DNA of 64,000 bases from Streptomyces katrae (lineage in GTDB: Bacteria > Actinomycetota > Actinomycetes > Streptomycetales > Streptomycetaceae), in NCBI RefSeq assembly GCF_002028425.1, contig NZ_CP020042.1, positions 6,919,560 through 6,983,559 on the forward strand, written 5' to 3'. Shown piece after piece: positions 51,986-58,923 of the stretch (positions within the stretch are counted from its first letter, which is position 1; the number at the start of each line of letters is the position of its first letter). The notes beneath the pieces were generated by a model. That model ran no database searches, was not told where the DNA came from, and worked only from the letters and a program-made list of their open reading frames with translations. A program made the position numbers and the translations under genes.

Positions 51986-52233
51986 TCGGTCCTCTCCTGC
52001 GGTGGAACCCGGACGCCGGAGGCGCTGGAGGCCGCAGGCCGTGAACGGGGAGGGAGCAGGACGATGCTCACAGAGCCGGGCGGCCCAGGAGCGGCGACAC
52101 GGGGCACGGGGCGCCGTGGTTCACCCGCAGGCCCGATCAGGCCGGGCCCCGTCAGCGGCGCCGCGTGGCTACCCGATCGGGTCGGCCCCCGGCCTACGGG
52201 GGCGGGAGCTGGGCCGGGGGCTCCGGCCGGCGC

Positions 52234-52899
52234 TCACTCCGGGGTGGTCTGGGTGACGCACCACAGCCGGCGCGGCAGAGCGCCCTCCTCGAAGGGGTGG
52301 ACCTCCCGGAGGGTCCAGCCCTCGGCGAGGGCGTCGACGAGTCCGCGCGGGAAGAAGTGGACGGCGAACCCGCCGTGCTCCCAGATGCCGTCCCCGTGGA
52401 AGGTCCCGGCCCGGTAGTGCGCGTCGCCGGTGTGGCGGACGGTGTAGAGGAAGGTGCCGCCTGGCCTCAGCACCCGGCGGACCTCGCCGACCAGAGCGTG
52501 GATCTCGCGCGTGGACAGAGCCATGCACAGGAGCATGTGGGCGAACACGCCGTCCACCGAGGCATCGTCCAAGGGCAGGGGCTCGCGCACGTCGTGGACC
52601 GCGGTGGCGACCCGCCCGGCCAGCCCCTGGGCGGCGGCCCCCCGGCGCAGCTGCTCCAGGCCGGCCGGGCTGAAGTCGGTGGCCAGCACCTCGAAGCCGG
52701 CGCGGGCGAAGTACAGGGCGTCACGGCCGTGCCCCGCACCCAGCTCGAGCACCTGACGGGCACCCTCGGTCCGGAAGACCCCGGCGGCGCGGACCGCCGC
52801 CTCCGAGGGCCGCTCGCCGTACATACCGGGATGTGCGCCGTAGGTCCGCTCCCAGTGCTCCCGCTGGCCCTCGGCGAGCCCCTCCCCGGCCTCCGTCAT
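52234..52899 (-). CDS. class I SAM-dependent methyltransferase
   Basis: A 221-aa enzyme. The SAM motif I is VLELGAGHGRDALYFARAG, followed by motif II (EVLATDFSPAGLEQLRRG), the acidic VHDVREPLPLDDASVDGVFA and motif III RRVLRPGGTFLYTVRHT. It resembles small-molecule (tellurite or thiopurine-type) methyltransferases. AAGGAG precedes the ATG. The 248 bp to the upstream dehydrogenase gene hold no credible gene. The acceptor is unknown. Confidence 0.88.
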   Translation of the reverse strand: MTEAGEGLAEGQREHWERTYGAHPGMYGERPSEAAVRAAGVFRTEGARQVLELGAGHGRDALYFARAGFEVLATDFSPAGLEQLRRGAAAQGLAGRVATAVHDVREPLPLDDASVDGVFAHMLLCMALSTREIHALVGEVRRVLRPGGTFLYTVRHTGDAHYRAGTFHGDGIWEHGGFAVHFFPRGLVDALAEGWTLREVHPFEEGALPRRLWCVTQTTPE

Positions 52900-53082
52900 A
52901 CCGCCATCTCCTTCCGGCCCGCCACCGTGACCGTGCTCCCAGCCTAGGGCCAGCGGCCGCCCTGCTCGGCCTGCGAGGGCCACCGCCGCCGGCTCCGGCC
53001 GGTAGCGGTCACCACGCGTCGAGGTGGACCGGTTGAGGGAGGCGTCCGAGGGTCTTTCGTCCGGACCGCTGCGCGACGAGCG

Positions 53083-53541
53083 TTACGTGGCGCGGGAGTT
53101 GCGCAGGAGCCAGGGTGTGGGGTGGAGGGAGGTGACGGGTTCCTTGTAGACCTCGTCCCCGGGCAGCGGGACGACCAGCCACAGGCCGGGCGGGAAGAAA
53201 CGGCCCCTGGTGTGGGCGAGGCCTCCGTAGACCGAGCGGAGGAAGGCGGGGACCGCGTCGCGGGGGACGTCGTGGAACTCGACGTGGTCCACCGTGATCT
53301 TCGCATCGCCCTCGGGGTGCAGGCGGACGCTGACCGCGGGCGTGCCGTCGACTTCGACGAACGCCTCGTGCGGCAGGGAGCCGTCGGGGTCGAGGGTGGC
53401 GAAGGGGTCGGCGGCGGTGCGGCGCGAGGTCCGGTCGGCGCCGATGTCGTCGGTGACCGTCGCCGTCCGCCGGTACTCCTCCGCGATCTCGCGGATCGCG
53501 CGGACGGCCGACTCGGTCGTCGGGAGACGAGGGGAGTTCAT
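53083..53541 (-). CDS. conserved hypothetical protein
   Basis: A 152-aa soluble protein with no signal, TM helix or known motif. It has an N-terminal helix (TESAVRAIREIAEEYRRTAT), a His-containing strand (KITVDHVEFHDVP) and a C-terminal part rich in aromatic residues and prolines (RGRFFPPGLWLVVPLPGDEVYKEPV). It starts at ATG 53541 and stops in TAA. I do not recognise the family. Position between two methyltransferase genes gives no clear role. The coding bias is normal, so it is likely a true gene. Confidence 0.65.
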   Translation of the reverse strand: MNSPRLPTTESAVRAIREIAEEYRRTATVTDDIGADRTSRRTAADPFATLDPDGSLPHEAFVEVDGTPAVSVRLHPEGDAKITVDHVEFHDVPRDAVPAFLRSVYGGLAHTRGRFFPPGLWLVVPLPGDEVYKEPVTSLHPTPWLLRNSRAT

Positions 53542-53586
53542 GCAGTGATCATGGCCTAGGTAGCTGGGCGCGGCGGAGCCGGGGCG

Positions 53587-54354
53587 TCATGCCGCGGCGC
53601 GCCGCCGGGCGAGGTGGACGGTGATGTCGGCGACGATCCCGACCGTCGGCGGGAGGGCCCGTGCGATCCGGGCGAAGACCAGCTCCTGTTCCGGGGCCGG
53701 CAGCATCAGATAGGCGGAGACGGTCGACAGATGCCCCAGGTAGTCGTGGGCGGTCATGGTCAGGCGGCGTTCGACGGCCGACTGCCGGACGTCGGTGAAC
53801 CATTCGGACCGCCGGAGTTCCGTACCCGGCCACCGCGGGTCGTACCCAGCGGGCGCGCCGTCCGGGGACGGGGCCTCGTCGCTCTCCAGGAACGGTGCCC
53901 GGGCCGCGCGGACGGCCTCCTCCACGTCCGGGTCCGCCAAGTGGACCGGCCCGCCGAAGCAGGCGAAGACCCCGTCCGGCCGCAGCAGGGCGGCCACGCG
54001 CGGCCACCGGCCCTCCGGCCGCGTCCAGTGCAGCGCCGCCGCCGCGTACACGGCGTCGTACCGCTCGCCGGGGCGCAGCTCCTCGAAGGCGGCCCGGACC
54101 GTGCGGACCGTCGGCGGCGCGTGCCGGCGCAGCTCGGCGAGCATGGCCCGGTCGGGTTCCGTCGCGGTGACGGAGATGCCCCGCGCGGCGAACACGCGGG
54201 TCGCCTTGCCCGTTCCGGCGCCGATCTCCAGGGCGGTCCGGACCGGCCGGCCGGCGTAGGCGACGACCAGGTCGGCCAGCGCGTCGGGATAGCCGGGGCG
54301 GAACCGTTCGTAGGCCGCCGCCCTCGTCCCGAAGCTCAGTGCGCGATCGGACAT
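53587..54354 (-). CDS. class I SAM-dependent methyltransferase (UbiE/trans-aconitate-like)
   Basis: A 255-aa methyltransferase. It starts MSDRALSFGTRAAAYERFRPGYPDA, which is typical of the trans-aconitate/UbiE-like class. Motif I is ALEIGAGTGKATRVFAARG, then VTATEPDRAMLAEL and YDAVYAAAALHWTRPEGRW. The C-terminus ends in HLARRRAAA. It has no close operon partner; the 291 bp upstream are non-coding. The acceptor is unknown. Confidence 0.88.
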   Translation of the reverse strand: MSDRALSFGTRAAAYERFRPGYPDALADLVVAYAGRPVRTALEIGAGTGKATRVFAARGISVTATEPDRAMLAELRRHAPPTVRTVRAAFEELRPGERYDAVYAAAALHWTRPEGRWPRVAALLRPDGVFACFGGPVHLADPDVEEAVRAARAPFLESDEAPSPDGAPAGYDPRWPGTELRRSEWFTDVRQSAVERRLTMTAHDYLGHLSTVSAYLMLPAPEQELVFARIARALPPTVGIVADITVHLARRRAAA

Positions 54355-54645
54355 GCCGAGCATCCTGACACGCGGACCTCGGTCACCGCGTGACGCGTAC
54401 CGACTCGGACGGCGAACCGGGCGGCGGCCGCATCCTGAGGCCGGGCCGGCCGTCCCCGGGTCCGACGGCCGCTGGGGCCGCCGGGTCCGGGCCCGGTTCG
54501 GCCCGGGCAGCCAGGCGTACCGCGCCCCTGGGGCACCGCGCCGCCGGGCCGACCTCGTGTGCGGCTTCGGAGCGGGGGCACGGGCCACCACCGGGCGGGT
54601 GGCCCCGGAGGGAGGTGTTCCCGTAGGGACAGTAGGGTGGGCCGG
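54355..54645. other. 291-bp non-coding region between a methyltransferase gene and the MurG-like gene
   Basis: I see no credible gene here. Frames through it are Gly/Pro/Arg-rich and lack homology. It contains short G/C-rich inverted repeats (CCGGGCCCGGTTCGGCCCGG near 54485-54505). The part from 54600 should hold the promoter of the MurG-like gene. Confidence 0.5.
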
Positions 54646-55821
54646 GTGAACCTTTCTTCCGCGCTTCCGCGTTCCTTCCGGCTGCTCGTCACGGGTGGGG
54701 GGACCGGTGGACACACGTACCCCGCCCTGACCGCGATCCGTACCCTCCAGGGCCGACTCGCGGCCGCCGGCGGCACGCTCGACGTGCTGTGGATCGGCAC
54801 CGCCGACGGTCTGGAGGCGCGGGTCGCACCGGCCGAGGGGATCGCGTTCAAGACCGTCGCCACCGGCAAGATCCGCCGCTCGGCGAACCCGCTGAAGATG
54901 CTGTCGGCCGCGAACATGAAGGACATGGCACGGGTCCCGCTCGGCGTGGCCCAGGCCCGGGCCATCGTGTCCGAGTTCGAGCCCGACGTGGTCCTGGCCA
55001 CCGGCGGCTACGTCGCGGTGCCCGCCGGGCTGGCGGCGCGGCTGTGCAAGCGGCCGCTCGTGCTGCACGAGCAGACCGTGCGCCTCGGCCTCGCCAACCG
55101 CAAGCTCGCCGGGTCCGCGACGCGCATCGCCGTGTCCTCGGAGTCCTCGCTCCCGCTGCTCCCCGCCGAGGTCCGCGACCGCGCGGTCGTCACCGGCAAC
55201 CCGGTCCGCCCCGAGGTGCTGTCCGGGCACCCCGACAAGGCCGTGCACGCGCTGAACCTCGTCGGGTTCGACCGCCGCCTCCCCACCGTCTACGTCACCG
55301 GTGGCGCGCAGGGCGCCCAGCAGATCAACGGCGTGGTGCGCGAGGTGCTCCCGTGGCTGCTGAGCCACGCGAACGTGATCCACCAGTGCGGTCCGGCCAA
55401 CGTCGACGAGCTCCGTTTCGCGGCCGCCGGGCTGGACCCCGTGCTCGCGGGCCGCTACCACGTGACCGGGTTCGTCGGGCCGGAGCTGCCCGACGTGCTG
55501 GCGCTCGCCGACATCGTGATCTCCCGCTCCGGCGCGGGCACCCTGGCCGAGCTGACCGCGCTGGGCAAGCCGGCGGTGTTCGTCCCGCTGGCCACCTCGG
55601 CCGGCAACGAGCAGGCGCACAACGCCCAGTACCTGGCGGACGCGGGCGCCGCCGTCGCCCTGCTCGGCGAGGTCACCGCGCACGGCCTCGCCGAGGCCGT
55701 CGGCCCGCTCCTCACCGACCCCGGCCGGCGCGCCCAGATGGCCGAGCGGGCCCGGGCGTACGGACGGCCGGACGCCGCCGAGCGGCTCGTGGACGTGCTG
55801 CTGGCCGCCGCCAACGGCTGA
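54646..55821 (+). CDS. murG: MurG-like UDP-N-acetylglucosamine transferase (undecaprenyl-PP-MurNAc-pentapeptide GlcNAc transferase family)
   Basis: A 391-aa GT28 glycosyltransferase. The N-domain has FRLLVTGGGTGGHTYPALTA, then VLATGGYVAVPAGLAARL and HEQTVRLGLANRKLAG. The C-domain has YVTGGAQGAQQINGVV and the UDP-GlcNAc-binding ISRSGAGTLAELTALG with GNEQAHNAQYL. MurG proteins make lipid II on the inner membrane face. It is not next to the usual ftsW, murC or ftsQ genes, so it is probably a second copy. HEQTV replaces the more usual HEQNA. GTG start. The acceptor may be another undecaprenyl or secondary metabolite (inference). Confidence 0.85.
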   Translation: MNLSSALPRSFRLLVTGGGTGGHTYPALTAIRTLQGRLAAAGGTLDVLWIGTADGLEARVAPAEGIAFKTVATGKIRRSANPLKMLSAANMKDMARVPLGVAQARAIVSEFEPDVVLATGGYVAVPAGLAARLCKRPLVLHEQTVRLGLANRKLAGSATRIAVSSESSLPLLPAEVRDRAVVTGNPVRPEVLSGHPDKAVHALNLVGFDRRLPTVYVTGGAQGAQQINGVVREVLPWLLSHANVIHQCGPANVDELRFAAAGLDPVLAGRYHVTGFVGPELPDVLALADIVISRSGAGTLAELTALGKPAVFVPLATSAGNEQAHNAQYLADAGAAVALLGEVTAHGLAEAVGPLLTDPGRRAQMAERARAYGRPDAAERLVDVLLAAANG

Positions 55822-55834
55822 TCCGCAACACGGG

Positions 55835-55874
55835 GGAGGGGCGTCGCCGGGCACTGGGCCGGCGGCGCCCCTCC
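55835..55874 (+). terminator. hairpin terminator after the MurG-like gene
   Basis: A 16-bp stem at 55835-55850 and 55859-55874 (GGAGGGGCGTCGCCGG and complement) has one G-T wobble and an 8-base loop. It starts 14 bp after the stop codon. Confidence 0.7.
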
Positions 55875-55991
55875 GCGCTGACACACGGTGTTCACGTCCC
55901 GGAGCCGCAGGCCGGGTCCGCCGACCGGACGGTATGCCTAGACTGGCCGCTCGTCGATCATGCAACCGATGAGTGTGGAGGACGGTCCGTC

Positions 55992-56942
55992 ATGCGCTAT
56001 CTCCCCCTGGGCAGTTCAGGTCTCCTGGTCTCCGCGGTAGGCCTCGGCTGCAACAACTTCGGCGGCCGCCTCGACCTCCAGGCCACCCGGGCCGTCGTCG
56101 ACGCCGCCCTCGACTCCGGCATCACCCTGCTCGACACCGCCGACATCTACGGCGGCCAGGGCGGCTCCGAGCGCCACCTCGGCCAGGCCCTCAAGGGCCG
56201 CCGCGACCAGGTGGTCCTCGCCACCAAGTTCGGCTACGACGGCGTCGACATGGGCTACGGGCCCGCCGCCGGCGCCCGCGGCGGCCGCGGCTACATCCGG
56301 CGCGCCGTCGAGGAGTCCCTGCGCCGCCTGGAGACCGACCACATCGACCTGCTCCAGCTGCACAGCCCCGACCCGGCCACGCCCATCGCGGAAACCCTCG
56401 CGGCGCTCACCGAACTCGTCGCCGAGGGCAAGGTCCGCTACATCGGCCACTCCAACTTCAGCGGCTGGCAGCTCGCCGAAGCCGCCCACACCGCCCGCGA
56501 GACCGGCGCGGTGCCCTTCGTCTCGGCCCAGAACGAATGGTCGCTCCTGCAGCGGTCGGCCGAACGCGAACTGGTCCCCGCCGCCCGCCACTACGGCCTG
56601 GGCGTCCTGCCCTACTTCCCCCTCGCCAACGGCCTGCTCACGGGCAAGATCCGCCGCGGCGCGCCGGTCCCGCCCGGCTCCCGCCTCGACGGCCGCGACT
56701 CCTACCTCACCGAGGAACGCCTCGACACCGTCGAAGCCCTGGCCGCGATCGCTGAGAAGCACGGCCGTACGGTGCTGGAGCTCGCCATCGGCTGGCTCTC
56801 CGCCCAGCCCGGCTGCGCCTCCGTCATCGCCGGCGCCACCTCCGCCGAGCAGGTACGCGCCAACGCGGCCGTCGCCGACCGCCCGCTGGACGCGCAGCTG
56901 CTGGGCGAGATCGACGCCGTCGCCCAGGCCCACGCCGGATGA
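55992..56942 (+). CDS. aldo/keto reductase
   Basis: A 316-aa NADPH-dependent oxidoreductase. Asp and Tyr lie in LLDTADIYGGQGGSE, Lys in VLATKFGY and His in LLQLHSPDP, making up the AKR catalytic tetrad. GRYIGHSNFSGWQL-like (VRYIGHSNFSGWQL) and SVIAGATSAEQV are typical of the AKR YajO/Kv-beta-like class. GAGGACGGTCC lies before the ATG. It overlaps the D-2-hydroxyacid dehydrogenase gene by ATGA, so both may act on one small carbonyl substrate, such as 2-keto acid or aldehyde. Confidence 0.92.
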   Translation: MRYLPLGSSGLLVSAVGLGCNNFGGRLDLQATRAVVDAALDSGITLLDTADIYGGQGGSERHLGQALKGRRDQVVLATKFGYDGVDMGYGPAAGARGGRGYIRRAVEESLRRLETDHIDLLQLHSPDPATPIAETLAALTELVAEGKVRYIGHSNFSGWQLAEAAHTARETGAVPFVSAQNEWSLLQRSAERELVPAARHYGLGVLPYFPLANGLLTGKIRRGAPVPPGSRLDGRDSYLTEERLDTVEALAAIAEKHGRTVLELAIGWLSAQPGCASVIAGATSAEQVRANAAVADRPLDAQLLGEIDAVAQAHAG

Positions 56943-57907
56943 CCGCCCCCCTGCGCTGCGCGGTGCTGGACGACTTCCAGGGGGTGGCCACCACCCTCGC
57001 GGACTGGTCGCCCGTCACCGCGCGGGGCGTCGAGGTGGTCACCTACCGCGACCACCTCGCCGACGAGGACGAACTCGCCGCCCGCCTGGCCGGTTACGAC
57101 ATCCTCGTCACCCTGCGCGAACGCGTCCCGTTCCCCGCGAGCCTGCTGGAGCGGCTGCCCCGCCTCAAGCTGCTCGTGGCCAGCGGCATGCGCAACTCCG
57201 TCATCGACCACGCCGCCGCCGAACGGGCCGGCGTCACGGTGTGCGGCACCGCCAGCTCCTCCACCCCGCCCGTCGAGCTCACCTGGGCCCTGCTCCTCGG
57301 CCTCGCGCGCGGGATCGTCACGGAGAACACCGCCCTGCGCGAGGGCGGCCCCTGGCAGCAGACCGTGGGCGCCGACCTCCACGGCCGCCGCCTCGGCCTG
57401 CTGGGCCTGGGCAAGACGGGCAGCCGCGTGGCCCGGATCGGGCTCGCCTTCGGCATGGAGGTCACGGCCTGGAGCCAGAACCTCACCAAGGAGCGGGCCG
57501 ACGCCGAAGGGGTCTCCCTGGCCCCGTCGAAGGAGGCGCTGCTGGCGGACAGTGACTTCGTCTCGGTCCACCTCGCCCTCGGCGAACGCACCCGGGGGCT
57601 GATCGGCGCGGCCGAGCTGGCCCTGATGCGGCCAACCGCCTACCTGGTGAACACCTCCCGGTCCGCGATCGTGGACCAGGAGGCGCTGGCCCAGGCCCTG
57701 CGCGCCGGGCGGCTCGCGGGAGCCGGCCTGGACGTCTTCGACACCGAGCCGCTGCCCGCGGACGACCCGCTGCGCACCGCACCGAACCTGCTGGCGACCC
57801 CGCACCTCGGCTACGTCACCCGGGCCAACTACACCACGTACTACGGGGAGGCGGTCGAGGACGTCCTCGCCTTCCTCGACGGCGCACCCGTCCGCGTCCT
57901 GACCTAG
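56939..57907 (+). CDS. D-2-hydroxyacid dehydrogenase family protein
   Basis: A 322-aa NAD-dependent enzyme. It has the cofactor motif LGLLGLGKTGSRVARIG, catalytic Arg in LVNTSRSAIVD, Glu in DVFDTEPLP and His in LATPHLGYVT. GTASSSTPPVELTWALLLGLAR lies before the motif, as in the phosphoglycerate dehydrogenase-like subgroup. It is coupled to the aldo/keto reductase by ATGA. The TAG stop joins the left end of a 64-bp inverted-repeat element (57907-57970). Confidence 0.9.
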   Translation: MTAPLRCAVLDDFQGVATTLADWSPVTARGVEVVTYRDHLADEDELAARLAGYDILVTLRERVPFPASLLERLPRLKLLVASGMRNSVIDHAAAERAGVTVCGTASSSTPPVELTWALLLGLARGIVTENTALREGGPWQQTVGADLHGRRLGLLGLGKTGSRVARIGLAFGMEVTAWSQNLTKERADAEGVSLAPSKEALLADSDFVSVHLALGERTRGLIGAAELALMRPTAYLVNTSRSAIVDQEALAQALRAGRLAGAGLDVFDTEPLPADDPLRTAPNLLATPHLGYVTRANYTTYYGEAVEDVLAFLDGAPVRVLT

Positions 57908-57970
57908 GGCCTGTCGTCAAAGTCCCGTCGTCGCCCGTCGCGGGGCAGACGGGAATTTGACGACAGGCCC
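57907..57970. mobile_element. 64-bp inverted-repeat element (possible MITE)
   Basis: GGGCCTGTCGTCAAAGTCCC plus GTC (57907-57929) is matched by the complement of 57948-57970 with one mismatch in 23. An 18-base spacer lies between. From memory, GGGCCTGTCGTCAAA-ended short elements are common in Streptomyces and resemble IS termini. The last G of the TAG stop codon of the dehydrogenase is the first base of the element. It could also act as a transcription terminator, as the stem is long. There is no clear target duplication. Confidence 0.6.
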
Positions 57971-57988
57971 TGGCACCGGACGCACCGA

Positions 57989-58018
57989 GGGCCCTCCCCG
58001 CCACGGCCGGGAGGGCCC
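57989..58018. terminator. hairpin terminator
   Basis: A perfect 10-bp stem GGGCCCTCCC/GGGAGGGCCC with a 10-base loop lies between the dehydrogenase gene and the convergent ABC permease gene. Confidence 0.7.
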
Positions 58019-58041
58019 CCGGCCCGGGTGCGCGGCGGTCC

Positions 58042-58923
58042 TCAGGACACGATGTCCTTGCGGGAGAAGCCGCGGAACGCGAGGGCGAACAGCACCAGCG
58101 CGTACGAGACCGACACCACCGCCCCCTTGGCCATCCCGCCCCATTCCAGCTGCGGCTGCAGGGCGTCCGCCCAGGCGAACTGCCAGTGCGCGGGCAGGAA
58201 CTCCCGCCACGACCCGAGCGCGGTCACCGCGTCCAGCACGTTCCCCACGATCGTCAGCCCGACCGCCCCGCCGACCGCGCCCAGCGGCGCGTCCGTCCGC
58301 GTCGACAGCCAGAACGCCAGCCCGGCCGTGACCAGTTGCGACACGAACACGAAGGCCACCGCCAGCGCCAGCCGGGGCACCGTGTCCGCGGCCGCGAGGG
58401 CCCCGCCCGCGGGCAGCTTCAGCGGCCCCCACCCGTACGCGGCCGTGCCCGCCGCCAGGGCCACCACCGGCAGCAGCACGATCGCGGCGAGGCTGAACCC
58501 CAGCGCCACCACCAGCTTGCTCCACAGCAGCCGGGCCCGGGGCACCGGCGAGGCCAGCAGATAGCGCAGCGAGGACCAGCTCGCCTCCGAGGCCACGGTG
58601 TCCCCGCAGAACAGGGCCACCGGCACCACCAGCAGGAACCCGGCCGACACGAACAGGCAGGTCGCGGCGAAGTTCGCACCGGAGGCCGTGGCGGTGTCGA
58701 TGAAGCTGACCCGGCCGTCGCTGCCGCCCCGCCCGTTGTCCGCCCCGCCCACCGCGAAGGCGATGATCATGACGAACGGCAGTGCGGCCAGCACCCCGCC
58801 CATCACCAGCGTCCGCCGCCGGCGCCACTGCCGCAGCGCCTCCACCCGCAGCGGCAGCGTCCGCCCCGGCCGGTAGCCGGGGGCGGTCTCCCCGGCGGGT
58901 GCCGAAGTCCGTACGGCGCTCAT
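58042..58923 (-). CDS. ABC transporter permease (ABC-2 type)
   Basis: A 293-aa membrane protein with about six TM segments (RTLVMGGVLAALPFVMIIAFAV, CLFVSAGFLLVVPVALFCG, VVALGFSLAAIVLLPVVALAAG, LALAVAFVFVSQLVTAGLAFWL, GAVGGAVGLTIVGNVLDAV and VSYALVLFALAFRGF). The loop SWSSLRYLLASPVPRARLLWSKL is typical of ABC-2 permeases. Its ATG overlaps the stop of the hydrolase-ABC fusion gene (ATGA), so the two make one transporter. The cargo is unknown. Confidence 0.87.
   Translation of the reverse strand: MSAVRTSAPAGETAPGYRPGRTLPLRVEALRQWRRRRTLVMGGVLAALPFVMIIAFAVGGADNGRGGSDGRVSFIDTATASGANFAATCLFVSAGFLLVVPVALFCGDTVASEASWSSLRYLLASPVPRARLLWSKLVVALGFSLAAIVLLPVVALAAGTAAYGWGPLKLPAGGALAAADTVPRLALAVAFVFVSQLVTAGLAFWLSTRTDAPLGAVGGAVGLTIVGNVLDAVTALGSWREFLPAHWQFAWADALQPQLEWGGMAKGAVVSVSYALVLFALAFRGFSRKDIVS

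Noticed and set aside
51986..52233. Possible small gene between the hydroxyacid dehydrogenase and methyltransferase genes
   Set aside because: Frames have no homology or ribosome site; the region looks like promoter DNA and G/C-rich spacer.
54390..54626. 78-residue plus-strand frame before the MurG-like gene
   Set aside because: Gly/Pro/Arg-rich, no homology, no ribosome site; treated as non-coding.
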